From: a virus | Length of the DNA: 20,112 nt | Virus record (IMG/VR): IMGVR_UViG_3300021957_000420 | Span: 1-20,112 of that record | Strand: one strand, 5' to 3' | Shown: positions 1-6,756 of the stretch, piece after piece | Numbering within the stretch: position 1 is the stretch's first letter | Layout of the letters: each line of letters begins with the position of its first letter | The notes under the pieces: generated by a model | What the model was told of the DNA's origin: nothing | Seen by the model: only the letters and a program-made list of their open reading frames with translations | The model's database searches: none | Program-made: the position numbers and the translations under genes

Positions 1-347
1 GACAAGCTCAAAGTCTAAATACATCAGGAAAACCAAGATATTACGCTTTAACTGCGGGTGAATTACAGGTGCACCCAGCGCCAGATGGCGTTTACGATGC
101 AGAATTATATTATTATCAGAAAATTCCAGCATTATCTGACAGTAATACAACTAATTGGCTTCTGGGAGAATATCCAGATGCTTATTTGTATGGAGCTTTG
201 GTACACTCAGCCCCATATTTAAAAGAAGACGCTCGAATTACTACTTGGGCGGCTTTGTATCAAAGCGCCGTTGACGCAATTAATGCAGTCAGCGATCAAA
301 CTAAATATGGCGGCTCTGGTCGTCGCATGAAAATAAGGGCATATTAA
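1..347 (+). CDS. Head-tail adaptor protein, SU10-type (5'-truncated)
   Basis: The reading frame is open from base 3 to the TAA at 345-347, so the gene enters from outside the window. The internal GTG at 69 is probably not the true start, because the residues before it continue the same protein style. The visible 114 residues are mainly helical and include IPALSDSNTTNWLL and the YPDAYLYGALVHSAPYLK segment. This pattern is typical of the small phage adaptor (head-completion) proteins that form a ring below the portal and connect it to the tail; the SU10 adaptor and the P22 gp4-like role are the comparisons. The C-terminus is basic (GSGRRMKIRAY), which fits an interface role. The next gene starts one base after the stop. 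The family assignment is from remembered sequence style, and the start lies outside the window. Confidence 0.75.
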   Translation, partial: QAQSLNTSGKPRYYALTAGELQVHPAPDGVYDAELYYYQKIPALSDSNTTNWLLGEYPDAYLYGALVHSAPYLKEDARITTWAALYQSAVDAINAVSDQTKYGGSGRRMKIRAY

Positions 348-348
348 A

Positions 349-729
349 ATGAGTTTTTCAAACGATTTCGAAACAAGAGTATTAAACTATGTGTTTACTA
401 CATCATCAGTGACACGTCCTACTGCGTGGCATGTTGCACTATATACAGCCGCACCAAGTGACACTGGTGGCGGTACTGAAGTAACTGGTGGTGGATACAC
501 ACGCAAACCAGTTGCGTTCACTGTATCTGGAAACACTGCATCAAATTCTGCATCTGTTGAATATCCTACGGCTACAGCAGGATATGGGACAGTTACTCAC
601 ATTGGCGTATTTGATGCATCATCTGGCGGAAACTTAATTGCATACGCGGCGCTAACAACAAGCAAAGCAATTGATACTGGTGATGTATTTAGATTACCAG
701 CAGGCGATCTTGATATTACGTTAGATTAA
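349..729 (+). CDS. Small beta-rich phage tail/virion protein
   Basis: This 126-residue protein has a short helical N-terminus (about residues 3-16) followed by a beta-rich body with HVALYTAAPSDTGGG, GGGYTRKPV, GTVTHIGVFDASSGGNLI and a terminal LPAGDLDITLD. This motif order is common in small structural proteins of tailed phages, usually encoded beside tail fibre genes. The molecular role is not established, and a tail or fibre-connector subunit is the likely one. The ATG follows the adaptor stop directly, with an AAGGG element about ten bases upstream. The gene sits between adaptor and fibre genes, which supports a virion role. No enzymatic motif is visible. Confidence 0.7.
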   Translation: MSFSNDFETRVLNYVFTTSSVTRPTAWHVALYTAAPSDTGGGTEVTGGGYTRKPVAFTVSGNTASNSASVEYPTATAGYGTVTHIGVFDASSGGNLIAYAALTTSKAIDTGDVFRLPAGDLDITLD

Positions 730-732
730 TAA

Positions 733-1332
733 ATGGCTGAATATCGTGGTGGATTTGGACAAAGTACATACGGCTCATATAATTTTGGGCTAGATGGATT
801 TGTCACTGATGGGGCTGGTGCAGTTGTCGCTGTGTCAGCTACAGCCTCTTCTGCTATACGAGCTAGATTAAGTGGCTCAATTGCAATCACAGCGTCAGGC
901 ACGACTGCATCTGCTGGTCGTGATAGAAATGCAAGCGCAACGTCATCATGCACATTATTCGGCGGAGTTTCTTTTGTATTTGATGTTGTTGGCTCGTCAA
1001 CTATTGCAACAGCGTCAACCGCTACAGCTACAGCGAATAGAGTGCAAAGCACTGGATCAGCAATATCTGCATCTTCAACAAACACCTCAGATATGGAGCG
1101 TGTTCGTGAGGTTGCGTCAAACAATGTTGTTGGAGTATCAACTACAGCATCTATTGGGTCGGATGTTAATCAGTCTGGCGCAACAATAACCACAACCTCA
1201 TCTGTCACTGCAACGCCCAATAGAGTTATGTCATTTTCTGGTGCGACATCTGCATCCACAACGACAACATGCAACGCAATTGAGAAATGGGAATTAATAC
1301 CGAAAGTAACAGAAATATGGACAGCCGCATAA
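733..1332 (+). CDS. Thr/Ser/Ala-rich repeat protein, probable tail or fibre component
   Basis: This 199-residue protein starts MAEYRGGFGQSTYGSYNFG, an N-terminal style frequent in phage virion proteins. It then consists of about six degenerate repeats of 19-25 residues. Each has a short alternating beta stretch rich in Thr, Ser and Ala (for example GSIAITASGTTASAGRDR, GSAISASSTNTSDMERVR, GATITTTSSVTATPNRV) ending in a charged turn. The C-terminus carries Trp-containing residues (EKWELIPKVTEIWTAA) like those ending other phage fibre-like proteins. There is no clear ribosome-binding site before the ATG. Only one codon (TAA) separates it from the previous stop, so translation is probably coupled. 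The low-complexity beta repeats suggest an elongated fibre or surface decoration. No specific family is recognised. Confidence 0.65.
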   Translation: MAEYRGGFGQSTYGSYNFGLDGFVTDGAGAVVAVSATASSAIRARLSGSIAITASGTTASAGRDRNASATSSCTLFGGVSFVFDVVGSSTIATASTATATANRVQSTGSAISASSTNTSDMERVREVASNNVVGVSTTASIGSDVNQSGATITTTSSVTATPNRVMSFSGATSASTTTTCNAIEKWELIPKVTEIWTAA

Positions 1333-1412
1333 TGTTGCAATTAAAGCATTTTTGTGGCAGTATGCGATCAGCGCCTACTGCGTCTTTCTCTTACATTGAT
1401 GAACGATATTAG
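1332..1412 (+). CDS. Possible 26-residue micro-ORF after the Thr/Ser-rich protein
   Basis: An ATG overlaps the last base of the preceding TAA (TAATG) and opens a 26-codon frame ending in TAG, MLQLKHFCGSM followed by RSAPTASFSYIDERY. The TAATG arrangement is the same coupling seen at real gene junctions in this window, for example at 5326 and 19014. Against it, the ORF is short, has no Shine-Dalgarno sequence and covers a hairpin that could be a terminator. It could be a small virion peptide, a leader peptide, or chance. Confidence 0.2.
   Translation: MLQLKHFCGSMRSAPTASFSYIDERY
1357..1393 (+). terminator. Hairpin, possible intrinsic terminator before the tail fibre gene
   Basis: GCAGTA (1357-1362) pairs with TACTGC (1376-1381), and inside it GCG (1364-1366) pairs with CGC (1372-1374), leaving one T/C mismatch and a five-base loop. 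The stem is followed by GTCTTTCTCTT, a broken T tract. The geometry is that of a weak or partial terminator that would lower transcription between the upstream structural genes and the fibre. The T tract is interrupted, and the possible small ORF at 1332-1412 overlaps it. Confidence 0.4.
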
Positions 1413-1434
1413 GCCGAAAGGCCAACTATAGGAG
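1412..1434 (+). promoter_or_regulatory. GNRA-tetraloop hairpin next to the tail fibre ribosome-binding site
   Basis: GGCC-GAAA-GGCC (1412-1423) forms a four-pair stem closed by a stable GNRA loop. It ends seven bases before the Shine-Dalgarno GGAG (1431-1434) that serves the ATG at 1441. A hairpin directly 5' of the ribosome-binding site may keep the site open or mark a processed mRNA end. The role is inferred from position only. Confidence 0.4.
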
Positions 1435-1440
1435 TTTAAC

Positions 1441-2853
1441 ATGGCAGATACTACAACAACCACATATGGTCTGGTAAAACCAGAAGTCGGTGCGTCCGAG
1501 GATACTTGGGGTACAAAGATAAATACCAATTTAGATAACGTCGATAATCTTTTAGATGGTACGACGCCTGTAACTGGCATTGATATTAACTCTGGATCAA
1601 TCGATGGAACGCCAATTGGTGCAAACTCTGCGTCTACAGTGGCGGCTACCACAATAAGCGCAACTGGAAATATTACAGTTGGCGGCACAGTAGATGGCGT
1701 AGATATACAAACTTTAAACACTACTGCAAATGCGGCTTTGCCAAAAGCTGGTGGAACGATGACAGGCGATATTGATGGAAATGGTAATAAGGTTCTATTT
1801 TCTAACGTATATTCAGCACTAAGTGATTTACCATCTGCATCAGATAATCACGGCATGTTTGCTCACGTTCACGCTACAGGTAAAGGCTATTTTGCACATG
1901 CAGGCGCATGGGTAGAATTGGCAAATAACTCACAAATATCAGATGAAAACTTTACTACAGCAGATCATGCTAAATTAGATGGCATTGAAGCTAACGCTAA
2001 AAATGACCAAACAATTACCGCTGGTTCTGGCTTATCGGGCGGCGGTACTGGCGACGTAACACTAAGCCACAGCGATACATCGACTCAAAGCTCGTCAAAT
2101 AACTCTGGCAGAACATACATCCAAGATATTACTCTTGATACATATGGACACGTCACTGGCTTATCTACTGCTACAGAAACAGTTGTGAATACAGATACGA
2201 ATACAAATTTAACACACACAGGCGAAGTTACAGGCTCTACATCTTTAACCATAGCTAGTAACGTAGTTGATGAGGCCAATCTTAAAGTTTCTAACAGCCC
2301 CACTAATGGTTATATGCTTACAGCACAATCAGGAAATACAGGCGGTCTAACTTGGGCTGAACAGCCTGCGGGCGGTTTCTCGGAGTCAACATCAACTGCC
2401 CCTAGCTCTTCAACAACTTATACTACTAACCCATCAGGGGATTGGTATGGTATGAATGGAACACAATATTTGGGTGCAATTAGGGGATCAGCACCGCCTT
2501 CAAGTATCATTGCTGGCCAACTAACTTTCCCTAGCACTGATAGCATTGGAATGGTTTACGGCAATTTGACTTTTGATGAAATCATACATAACAGCTATTA
2601 CGGCGGTTACGTTTATCTTGTAGTGCAAATAAACTCAACTAATTGGCAAGTTGCGGATTATATATTTTATAGTGGGGGTAATAGCAATAAGCTCGGTGGC
2701 GGGGGGGGTACTACTTGGTATTTCAGTCATTCTGTAAGACATTTGGGCGCAGGACATAAAGCATATGTTTGTGCTGGTCGGGGAAACTATGGTGGTATTG
2801 TTATTGGAGCAAATAATATAAATCTTAAACTAGCGACATCACCAATTGCATAA
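1441..2853 (+). CDS. Modular tail fibre protein (receptor-binding candidate)
   Basis: This 470-residue protein has the domain order of a phage tail fibre. The N-terminus (about 1-50, [20 protein letters not shown]) is the virion-attachment type widespread in marine phages. It is followed by Thr/Ala/Gly-rich beta repeats (50-110). A compact segment around 120-160 ([20 protein letters not shown], then [17 protein letters not shown]) recurs in marine phage fibres. A shaft follows with [14 protein letters not shown] and [11 protein letters not shown] motifs (190-250) that usually mark trimeric beta-structured fibres. The C-terminal 150 residues are Tyr-, Gly- and Asn-rich, with a GGGGG stretch, and probably form the tip that contacts the host surface. 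Translation starts at an ATG with GGAG six bases upstream. No chaperone or enzymatic domain is visible. Confidence 0.88.
   Translation: MADTTTTTYGLVKPEVGASEDTWGTKINTNLDNVDNLLDGTTPVTGIDINSGSIDGTPIGANSASTVAATTISATGNITVGGTVDGVDIQTLNTTANAALPKAGGTMTGDIDGNGNKVLFSNVYSALSDLPSASDNHGMFAHVHATGKGYFAHAGAWVELANNSQISDENFTTADHAKLDGIEANAKNDQTITAGSGLSGGGTGDVTLSHSDTSTQSSSNNSGRTYIQDITLDTYGHVTGLSTATETVVNTDTNTNLTHTGEVTGSTSLTIASNVVDEANLKVSNSPTNGYMLTAQSGNTGGLTWAEQPAGGFSESTSTAPSSSTTYTTNPSGDWYGMNGTQYLGAIRGSAPPSSIIAGQLTFPSTDSIGMVYGNLTFDEIIHNSYYGGYVYLVVQINSTNWQVADYIFYSGGNSNKLGGGGGTTWYFSHSVRHLGAGHKAYVCAGRGNYGGIVIGANNINLKLATSPIA
2701..2708 (+). repeat. Eight-base G homopolymer inside the tail fibre tip
   Basis: A run of eight Gs lies in the C-terminal tip region of the fibre gene and encodes part of a pentaglycine (LGGGGGTTW). 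Another five-G run lies at 2673-2677. Long G tracts are uncommon in an AT-rich genome and can be slippage-prone. A one-base change would alter roughly the last 50 residues of the fibre. Confidence 0.9.
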
Positions 2854-2868
2854 TGAAAGGTCAAGATT

Positions 2869-3054
2869 ATGAGTAGCAGTACAGAAGTATGCACACGCGA
2901 AAAACGAAATGAGCTTTTACTAGAAACAGATTATCTAGGATGCTCTGATATTGTTATGAGTGAAGAAATGAGAGTTTACAGGCAAGCATTAAGGGATTTG
3001 CCAAATGACTCTCGATGGCCAGAGCCTAACATTTGGCCGACTAAACCAACATAA
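2869..3054 (+). CDS. Small tail-assembly-chaperone-like protein (Phage_tail_APC type)
   Basis: This 61-residue protein carries the pattern R-N-E-L-L-L-E-T-D-Y, then SEEMRVYRQALRDLPNDSRWP and a Pro/Trp-rich end. The order (R)NxLLxETD, a short spacer, an amphipathic YRQALRDLP helix and a terminal WPxKP is the signature of the short phage tail assembly chaperone family. Those genes are normally found right after a tail fibre gene and are thought to help fold or attach fibres. Here it follows the fibre stop by 15 bases, with AAAGG eight bases before the ATG. The family match is by motif recognition. Whether it acts as a chaperone or as a fibre-tip component in this phage is unknown. Confidence 0.75.
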   Translation: MSSSTEVCTREKRNELLLETDYLGCSDIVMSEEMRVYRQALRDLPNDSRWPEPNIWPTKPT

Positions 3055-3062
3055 AGGCTATA

Positions 3063-3099
3063 TTGTTAATAACCATAAAAATATGTTATAGTCACAGTA
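3063..3099 (+). promoter_or_regulatory. Sigma70-like promoter candidate before the tail hub gene
   Basis: TTGTTA (3063-3068) and TATAGT (3087-3092) are separated by 18 bases and match the -35 and -10 consensus at 4 of 6 and 5 of 6 positions. They lie in the 66-base gap between 3054 and 3121, one of the few gaps in the operon. The -35 overlaps the palindrome GTTAATAAC (3065-3073). A second spaced pair, GTTA (3085-3088) and TAAC (3098-3101), spans the -10 and the expected start. GAGG (3112-3115) serves the downstream ATG. Confidence 0.45.
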
Positions 3100-3120
3100 A
3101 CTTAGACCAATGAGGTAAAC

Positions 3121-4602
3121 ATGCCACTAATACCATTAGACATCCCTGCTGGCATTTACCGAAATGGTACTGAATTACAAGCATCTGGGCGCTGGCGTGA
3201 CGCCAACTTAATTCGTTGGGTTGATGGCACAATGCGCCCGATGGGCGGCTGGCGTACTCGATCAGACACGGCGGCTAATGCTAAAATTCGTGGCATGATT
3301 ACTTGGATTGGAAACGACCAAGATCGTTACATTGTTGGCGGAACATATAATAAACTTTATAGCTGGACTTCCCAAGGCGTGCGACACGACATAACGCCAA
3401 CTGGTATAGCTAATGGACGTGAAGACGCCGAGGCATTTACAGGATATGGTGGCAGTTATTTTGGGCAGTATGCCTACGGCGTAGCTCGCCCAGATACAGC
3501 GCGAATACAGCCTGCAACAACTTGGTCGTTAGATACTTGGGGTGAATACCTTGTTGCGTGTAATGAAGATGATGGAAAAATTTATGAGTGGCAAATAAAT
3601 AATTCTACACCAGCCGCATTACTATCAAATGCACCGACAAGCAATGAAAGCATTGTCGTAACTGAAGAAAGATTTTTGTTCGCATTAGGGGCAGGCGGAA
3701 ATCAACGTAAGGTGCAATGGTGTGACAGGGAAGATAGCTCCACATGGACGCCAGCCGCAACAAATGAAGCTGGTGATTTAGAGCTTAACACAAGTGGCAG
3801 AATTATGGCTGGCATACGTGTGCAAGGCCAAACTTTAATATTAACAAGTATGGATGCTCACGTTGCGACTTACATTGGAGCGCCATATGTCTACGGCATC
3901 GAGCGTGTTGGGGCTAGTTGCGGATTAATTGCGAACAAAGCCATAGCATCAGTTGATAAGGGCGCGTTCTGGATGGGCAATCACTCATTCTATGCATATG
4001 CAGGCGGAGCAGTACAACAAATTGAAAGCGAAATATCAGATTATGTCTTTTCAGATATAAACCGAGCGCAAATATCAAAAACTTTTGCAGTGACTAATAG
4101 CACATACGGCGAGATATTCTGGTTCTATCCTTCTGGGTCATCTACAGAAAATGACAGATATTGCGTTTATAACTACGTTGAGAATACTTGGTATATTGGT
4201 GAACTAGGCAGAACTGCTGGTTATGATATGGGTACATATCGACAACCAATATGGGCAAGCGCAGAAAACAACAAGTTATACGAGCATGAAATCGGATTTG
4301 ATTATGGCTCACTTACACCATTTGCTGAAAGCGGATCAATTGCGCTAGGCACTGGCGAAAGTGTAATGTCAGTCACAGAAATGATCCCAGATGAAAAGAC
4401 GCAGGGTGACGTGACAGTTACATTTAAGACGAGGTTTTACCCGAATGGAACTGAACGATCCTATGGGGCGTTTTCCATGTCTAATCCAACATCTCTGCGA
4501 TTTACAGGCAGGCAAGTTAAATTAAGAATAGACGCAAATTCATTAGGTGATTGGCGTGTTGGTATAAATAGACTTAATGTTACGGCTGGTGGGGCGAGAT
4601 GA
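3121..4602 (+). CDS. Tail hub / beta-propeller-like structural protein
   Basis: This 493-residue protein starts MPLIPLDIPAGIYRNGTELQ, continuing RWRDANLIRWVDGTMRPMGGW. That N-terminal block is characteristic of a structural protein conserved in many marine short-tailed phages. The body is rich in Trp and Tyr with blade-like strands (YIVGGTYNKLYSW, YLVACNEDDGKIYEW, YCVYNYVENTWYIGELG), suggesting a beta-propeller similar in position and size to T7 tail tubular protein B or P22 packaged-DNA stabilisation proteins. The C-terminus (FTGRQVKLRIDANSLGDWR, ending in GGAR) is a conserved ending for the group. It starts at an ATG with GAGG five bases upstream, after the only good promoter candidate in the window. 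It overlaps the next gene by four bases (ATGA). The nozzle or hub assignment is inferred. Confidence 0.75.
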   Translation: MPLIPLDIPAGIYRNGTELQASGRWRDANLIRWVDGTMRPMGGWRTRSDTAANAKIRGMITWIGNDQDRYIVGGTYNKLYSWTSQGVRHDITPTGIANGREDAEAFTGYGGSYFGQYAYGVARPDTARIQPATTWSLDTWGEYLVACNEDDGKIYEWQINNSTPAALLSNAPTSNESIVVTEERFLFALGAGGNQRKVQWCDREDSSTWTPAATNEAGDLELNTSGRIMAGIRVQGQTLILTSMDAHVATYIGAPYVYGIERVGASCGLIANKAIASVDKGAFWMGNHSFYAYAGGAVQQIESEISDYVFSDINRAQISKTFAVTNSTYGEIFWFYPSGSSTENDRYCVYNYVENTWYIGELGRTAGYDMGTYRQPIWASAENNKLYEHEIGFDYGSLTPFAESGSIALGTGESVMSVTEMIPDEKTQGDVTVTFKTRFYPNGTERSYGAFSMSNPTSLRFTGRQVKLRIDANSLGDWRVGINRLNVTAGGAR

Positions 4603-4964
4603 GCGAACAACAACAAAAAGCCCCAGACGTTATCGGCAACGATTGGCGGACGTGGGGTCGAAGGCTTGTTCAGCATTTATCACAAACTCGATCCACACTG
4701 GTTCAGCAGAACGGCGAGGAAAGTGCATCCGAAAATGGCACAATGATGTGGGACAGGGTAAACCTGTATCCAGTTATAAGTAAATCGGGAAATTTTCGTG
4801 AAATTGTCGTAAAAAATGCAATTCCTGCATCGAGCGTGGGTGTAGCTGGCGATAAGGCTGGATTAATATCTTGGGATGCATCATATATTTATGTATGCAC
4901 TGCGGCTCACGATGGGTCAGCTCACATTTGGAAGCGCGTAACATTGACAGGTGGTTCATGGTAA
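4599..4964 (+). CDS. Small phage structural protein of unknown role
   Basis: This 121-residue protein has a helical N-terminal half (about residues 10-40, WRTWGRRLVQHLSQTRSTLV) and a beta C-terminal half. The latter carries GVAGDKAGLISWDASYIYVC and an HIWKRVTL segment, a motif repeated in many phage structural proteins near fibres and tails (loosely AGDxxGxIxxDxxYLYVCTA...IWKRV). The start overlaps the upstream stop by four bases, and the downstream gene begins inside its last codons, so translation is coupled on both sides. A minor tail component is likely. No enzyme motif is visible and I cannot name a defined family. Confidence 0.6.
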   Translation: MSEQQQKAPDVIGNDWRTWGRRLVQHLSQTRSTLVQQNGEESASENGTMMWDRVNLYPVISKSGNFREIVVKNAIPASSVGVAGDKAGLISWDASYIYVCTAAHDGSAHIWKRVTLTGGSW

Positions 4965-5326
4965 TTGATGAATTAATCGAAAATTGCAGGGAATGGATCG
5001 AAGCCGCGTTGGAGTATTCTGGCGGCACTCACGATTTTATTCATGTAGTTGAAGGCATTAAATCAGGTGCAATGCAACTTTGGCCAACGCCAAGGGGGTG
5101 CATCGTATCTGAAATTGTGGTATACCCGAAGGTAAAGCAGTTAAATATATTTCTTGGCGGCGGCGAATTGGATCAAATAATGGATATGCACACTGACGTA
5201 ATTACCTGGGCAAAGGCTCAAGGGTGTTCAGCATTAACAATGACAGGTCGTGCTGGATGGAAAAAACCACTTTCGGAACATGGTTGGGATCAACTACATT
5301 CCTCATACATTAAGGAGTTTGCATAA
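4958..5326 (+). CDS. GNAT-like phage protein in the virion operon
   Basis: The ATG at 4958, rather than the earlier in-frame ATG at 4871, is chosen because it overlaps the preceding stop by only seven bases and matches the short coupled junctions of the operon. The earlier start would run nearly 100 bases into the upstream gene. The resulting 122-residue protein has alternating helix and strand, with WIEAALEYSGGTHDF, CIVSEIVVYPKVKQLNIF, LGGG, and GCSALTMTGRAGWKKPLSEHGW. The order of a strand, a Gly-rich turn, a helix and a final GW-K-HGW segment resembles degenerate GNAT-fold proteins common in marine phage structural operons. A canonical acetyl-CoA loop (Q/RxxGxG/A) is not obvious, so it may be a structural relic rather than an acetyltransferase. 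Confidence 0.6.
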   Translation: MVIDELIENCREWIEAALEYSGGTHDFIHVVEGIKSGAMQLWPTPRGCIVSEIVVYPKVKQLNIFLGGGELDQIMDMHTDVITWAKAQGCSALTMTGRAGWKKPLSEHGWDQLHSSYIKEFA

Positions 5327-6723
5327 TGTCAGGCGGCAAAGGTGGTTCAACCACATCAGAAGTAACAGTACCAGCATATATAGAAAATGCGGCTAAAGCT
5401 AACTTAGCAAAAGCTTCTGCAATATCAGAAGTTGGCTATTCCCCATATTACGGGCCAGATGTTGCGGCGTTTAATCCAATGCAGCAGGCAATGTTTCAAA
5501 ACACATCAGACGTTGCTAACGCATTTGGAATGGCTACTCCAACAGACCCACAAGATATAATGGGTAATATGGGAAGGCCACAAACATACGCAAATGGCGT
5601 AACTGGTTACTCATCAGCTCCAATGTTCCAGGATGCAGTTGACACGTTAGGATACTTTAGACCAAACCAAAAAGCCCTTATGGATAGTTTCTTTGTAAAC
5701 CCAAATGCAGGATTTGACCCAAACTCACCATATGTAGCAAGCCCAGGTAGCGGCGTATCCCTTAATATGATGGGAAGAAACCCAAGCTTTAGTGCAAATA
5801 CTACTAATTATGGATCAAATAGTGATTATTATGGTGGAAATAACGGCGGGGGCTATGGCGGTGCTGTAACTGGTTATGGTTCTGGAATGAGCCCAATTAT
5901 GACAAATAATCCGTACACTTCTGGCACGGCAGTTGCGCCAGAAGTAATTGATCCCGCCGTTCAAGATTTGTTGGCGATGAGGCGAAAATCTCGCAGTGAC
6001 GACAATAAAGCAAGACTTGACGAAATGATGGACGCGCAAATTCAAGAATATCTCGCTAAAAAAGAATTAGGCGTTAGGCAGATTGGGGGTCAGGATGTAA
6101 TATCAAGATCGCCATTCGATGAGGGTTCTTCTTTTGCGGGCACTAATTATGCGACTTACGATGGATCGCAAGGGTTTCAAGCTCCATTTCCGTTAAATAT
6201 AGCGCAAAGTATTTTTGACCCAAAAGTTAAAGATAGTGGAGATTATGGATTCCAAAACCCAAATACTAAATCTGTAATTGCGGCGGGTTATGATGCTGGT
6301 GAAGTTGACCCAACATTAGCAAAATTAGCTGGATATACAAAGCAAATTGAAAATACACCAGGTAATTATACAATGTTTACTGGTAGGGGTGTTGATGGCC
6401 AAGGGAGTCTTGGAGTAGTTGGTGATATTGCGGGTGATATTGGCGACGGACTTGGGTTTACTAACTTCAGCACTGAATTTGCAATAAAACAAAGAAAAGA
6501 AGCTGAAGAAGCAAGAATTGCGGCAGAACGTGCGGCTCAGTTGCAAGTTTTAGCTCAAGCTCAAGCGGCAAGGGATATAAGCCCACCAGCAACATCAAGT
6601 AGACGTAAAAAACAAAAACAAGCTCAAGCGTCAGCTAATAACTTTACATCTTCACAAGTATCTAGGAACGCTAATCCAAGTGGTCAAGTTACCAAAGAAA
6701 GCTACAAAGGCGGCGGGTTTTAA
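5326..6723 (+). CDS. Probable internal virion / DNA-ejection protein
   Basis: This 465-residue protein begins with a Gly/Ser tail, then the conserved-looking PAYIENAAKANLAKASAISE helix and GYSPYYGPDVAAFNPMQQAM. That N-terminal module precedes phage ejection-type proteins in several marine phages. The centre (about 160-210) is disordered and rich in Gly, Asn and Tyr. A charged helical segment (about 215-245, RRKSRSDDNKARLDEMMDAQ) and an Ala/Gln/Glu-rich helix near 385-420 follow, ending in a basic tail with RRKKQKQ. The start shares one base with the upstream stop (TAATG) and has AAGGAG eight bases before. Neighbouring genes are also low-complexity virion proteins, so a role in the ejected protein set is inferred. 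No enzymatic domain is visible. Confidence 0.6.
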   Translation: MSGGKGGSTTSEVTVPAYIENAAKANLAKASAISEVGYSPYYGPDVAAFNPMQQAMFQNTSDVANAFGMATPTDPQDIMGNMGRPQTYANGVTGYSSAPMFQDAVDTLGYFRPNQKALMDSFFVNPNAGFDPNSPYVASPGSGVSLNMMGRNPSFSANTTNYGSNSDYYGGNNGGGYGGAVTGYGSGMSPIMTNNPYTSGTAVAPEVIDPAVQDLLAMRRKSRSDDNKARLDEMMDAQIQEYLAKKELGVRQIGGQDVISRSPFDEGSSFAGTNYATYDGSQGFQAPFPLNIAQSIFDPKVKDSGDYGFQNPNTKSVIAAGYDAGEVDPTLAKLAGYTKQIENTPGNYTMFTGRGVDGQGSLGVVGDIAGDIGDGLGFTNFSTEFAIKQRKEAEEARIAAERAAQLQVLAQAQAARDISPPATSSRRKKQKQAQASANNFTSSQVSRNANPSGQVTKESYKGGGF

Positions 6724-6756
6724 TTATGACAAATTTTAAAAGAAAAGAGGCTTAAT

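Noticed and set aside
726-1124. Long open frame on the minus strand opposite the Thr/Ser-rich gene.
   Set aside because: Its Val/Ala/Asp-rich product mirrors the repetitive codons of the + strand gene, has no ribosome-binding site and would be the only minus-strand gene.
1414-1434. ACTATAGGAG before the tail fibre looks like the core of a T7-type RNA polymerase promoter.
   Set aside because: Only about 9 of 17 upstream positions match, and the specificity part near -12 to -8 does not fit. TAGGAG is explained as the ribosome-binding site, and no second copy of the longer motif was noticed in the window.
4871-4957. Upstream ATG extension for the GNAT-like gene.
   Set aside because: It would overlap the upstream gene by 94 bases and adds a cysteine-rich, unconserved-looking N-terminus, whereas ATG 4958 fits the operon's short-overlap style.
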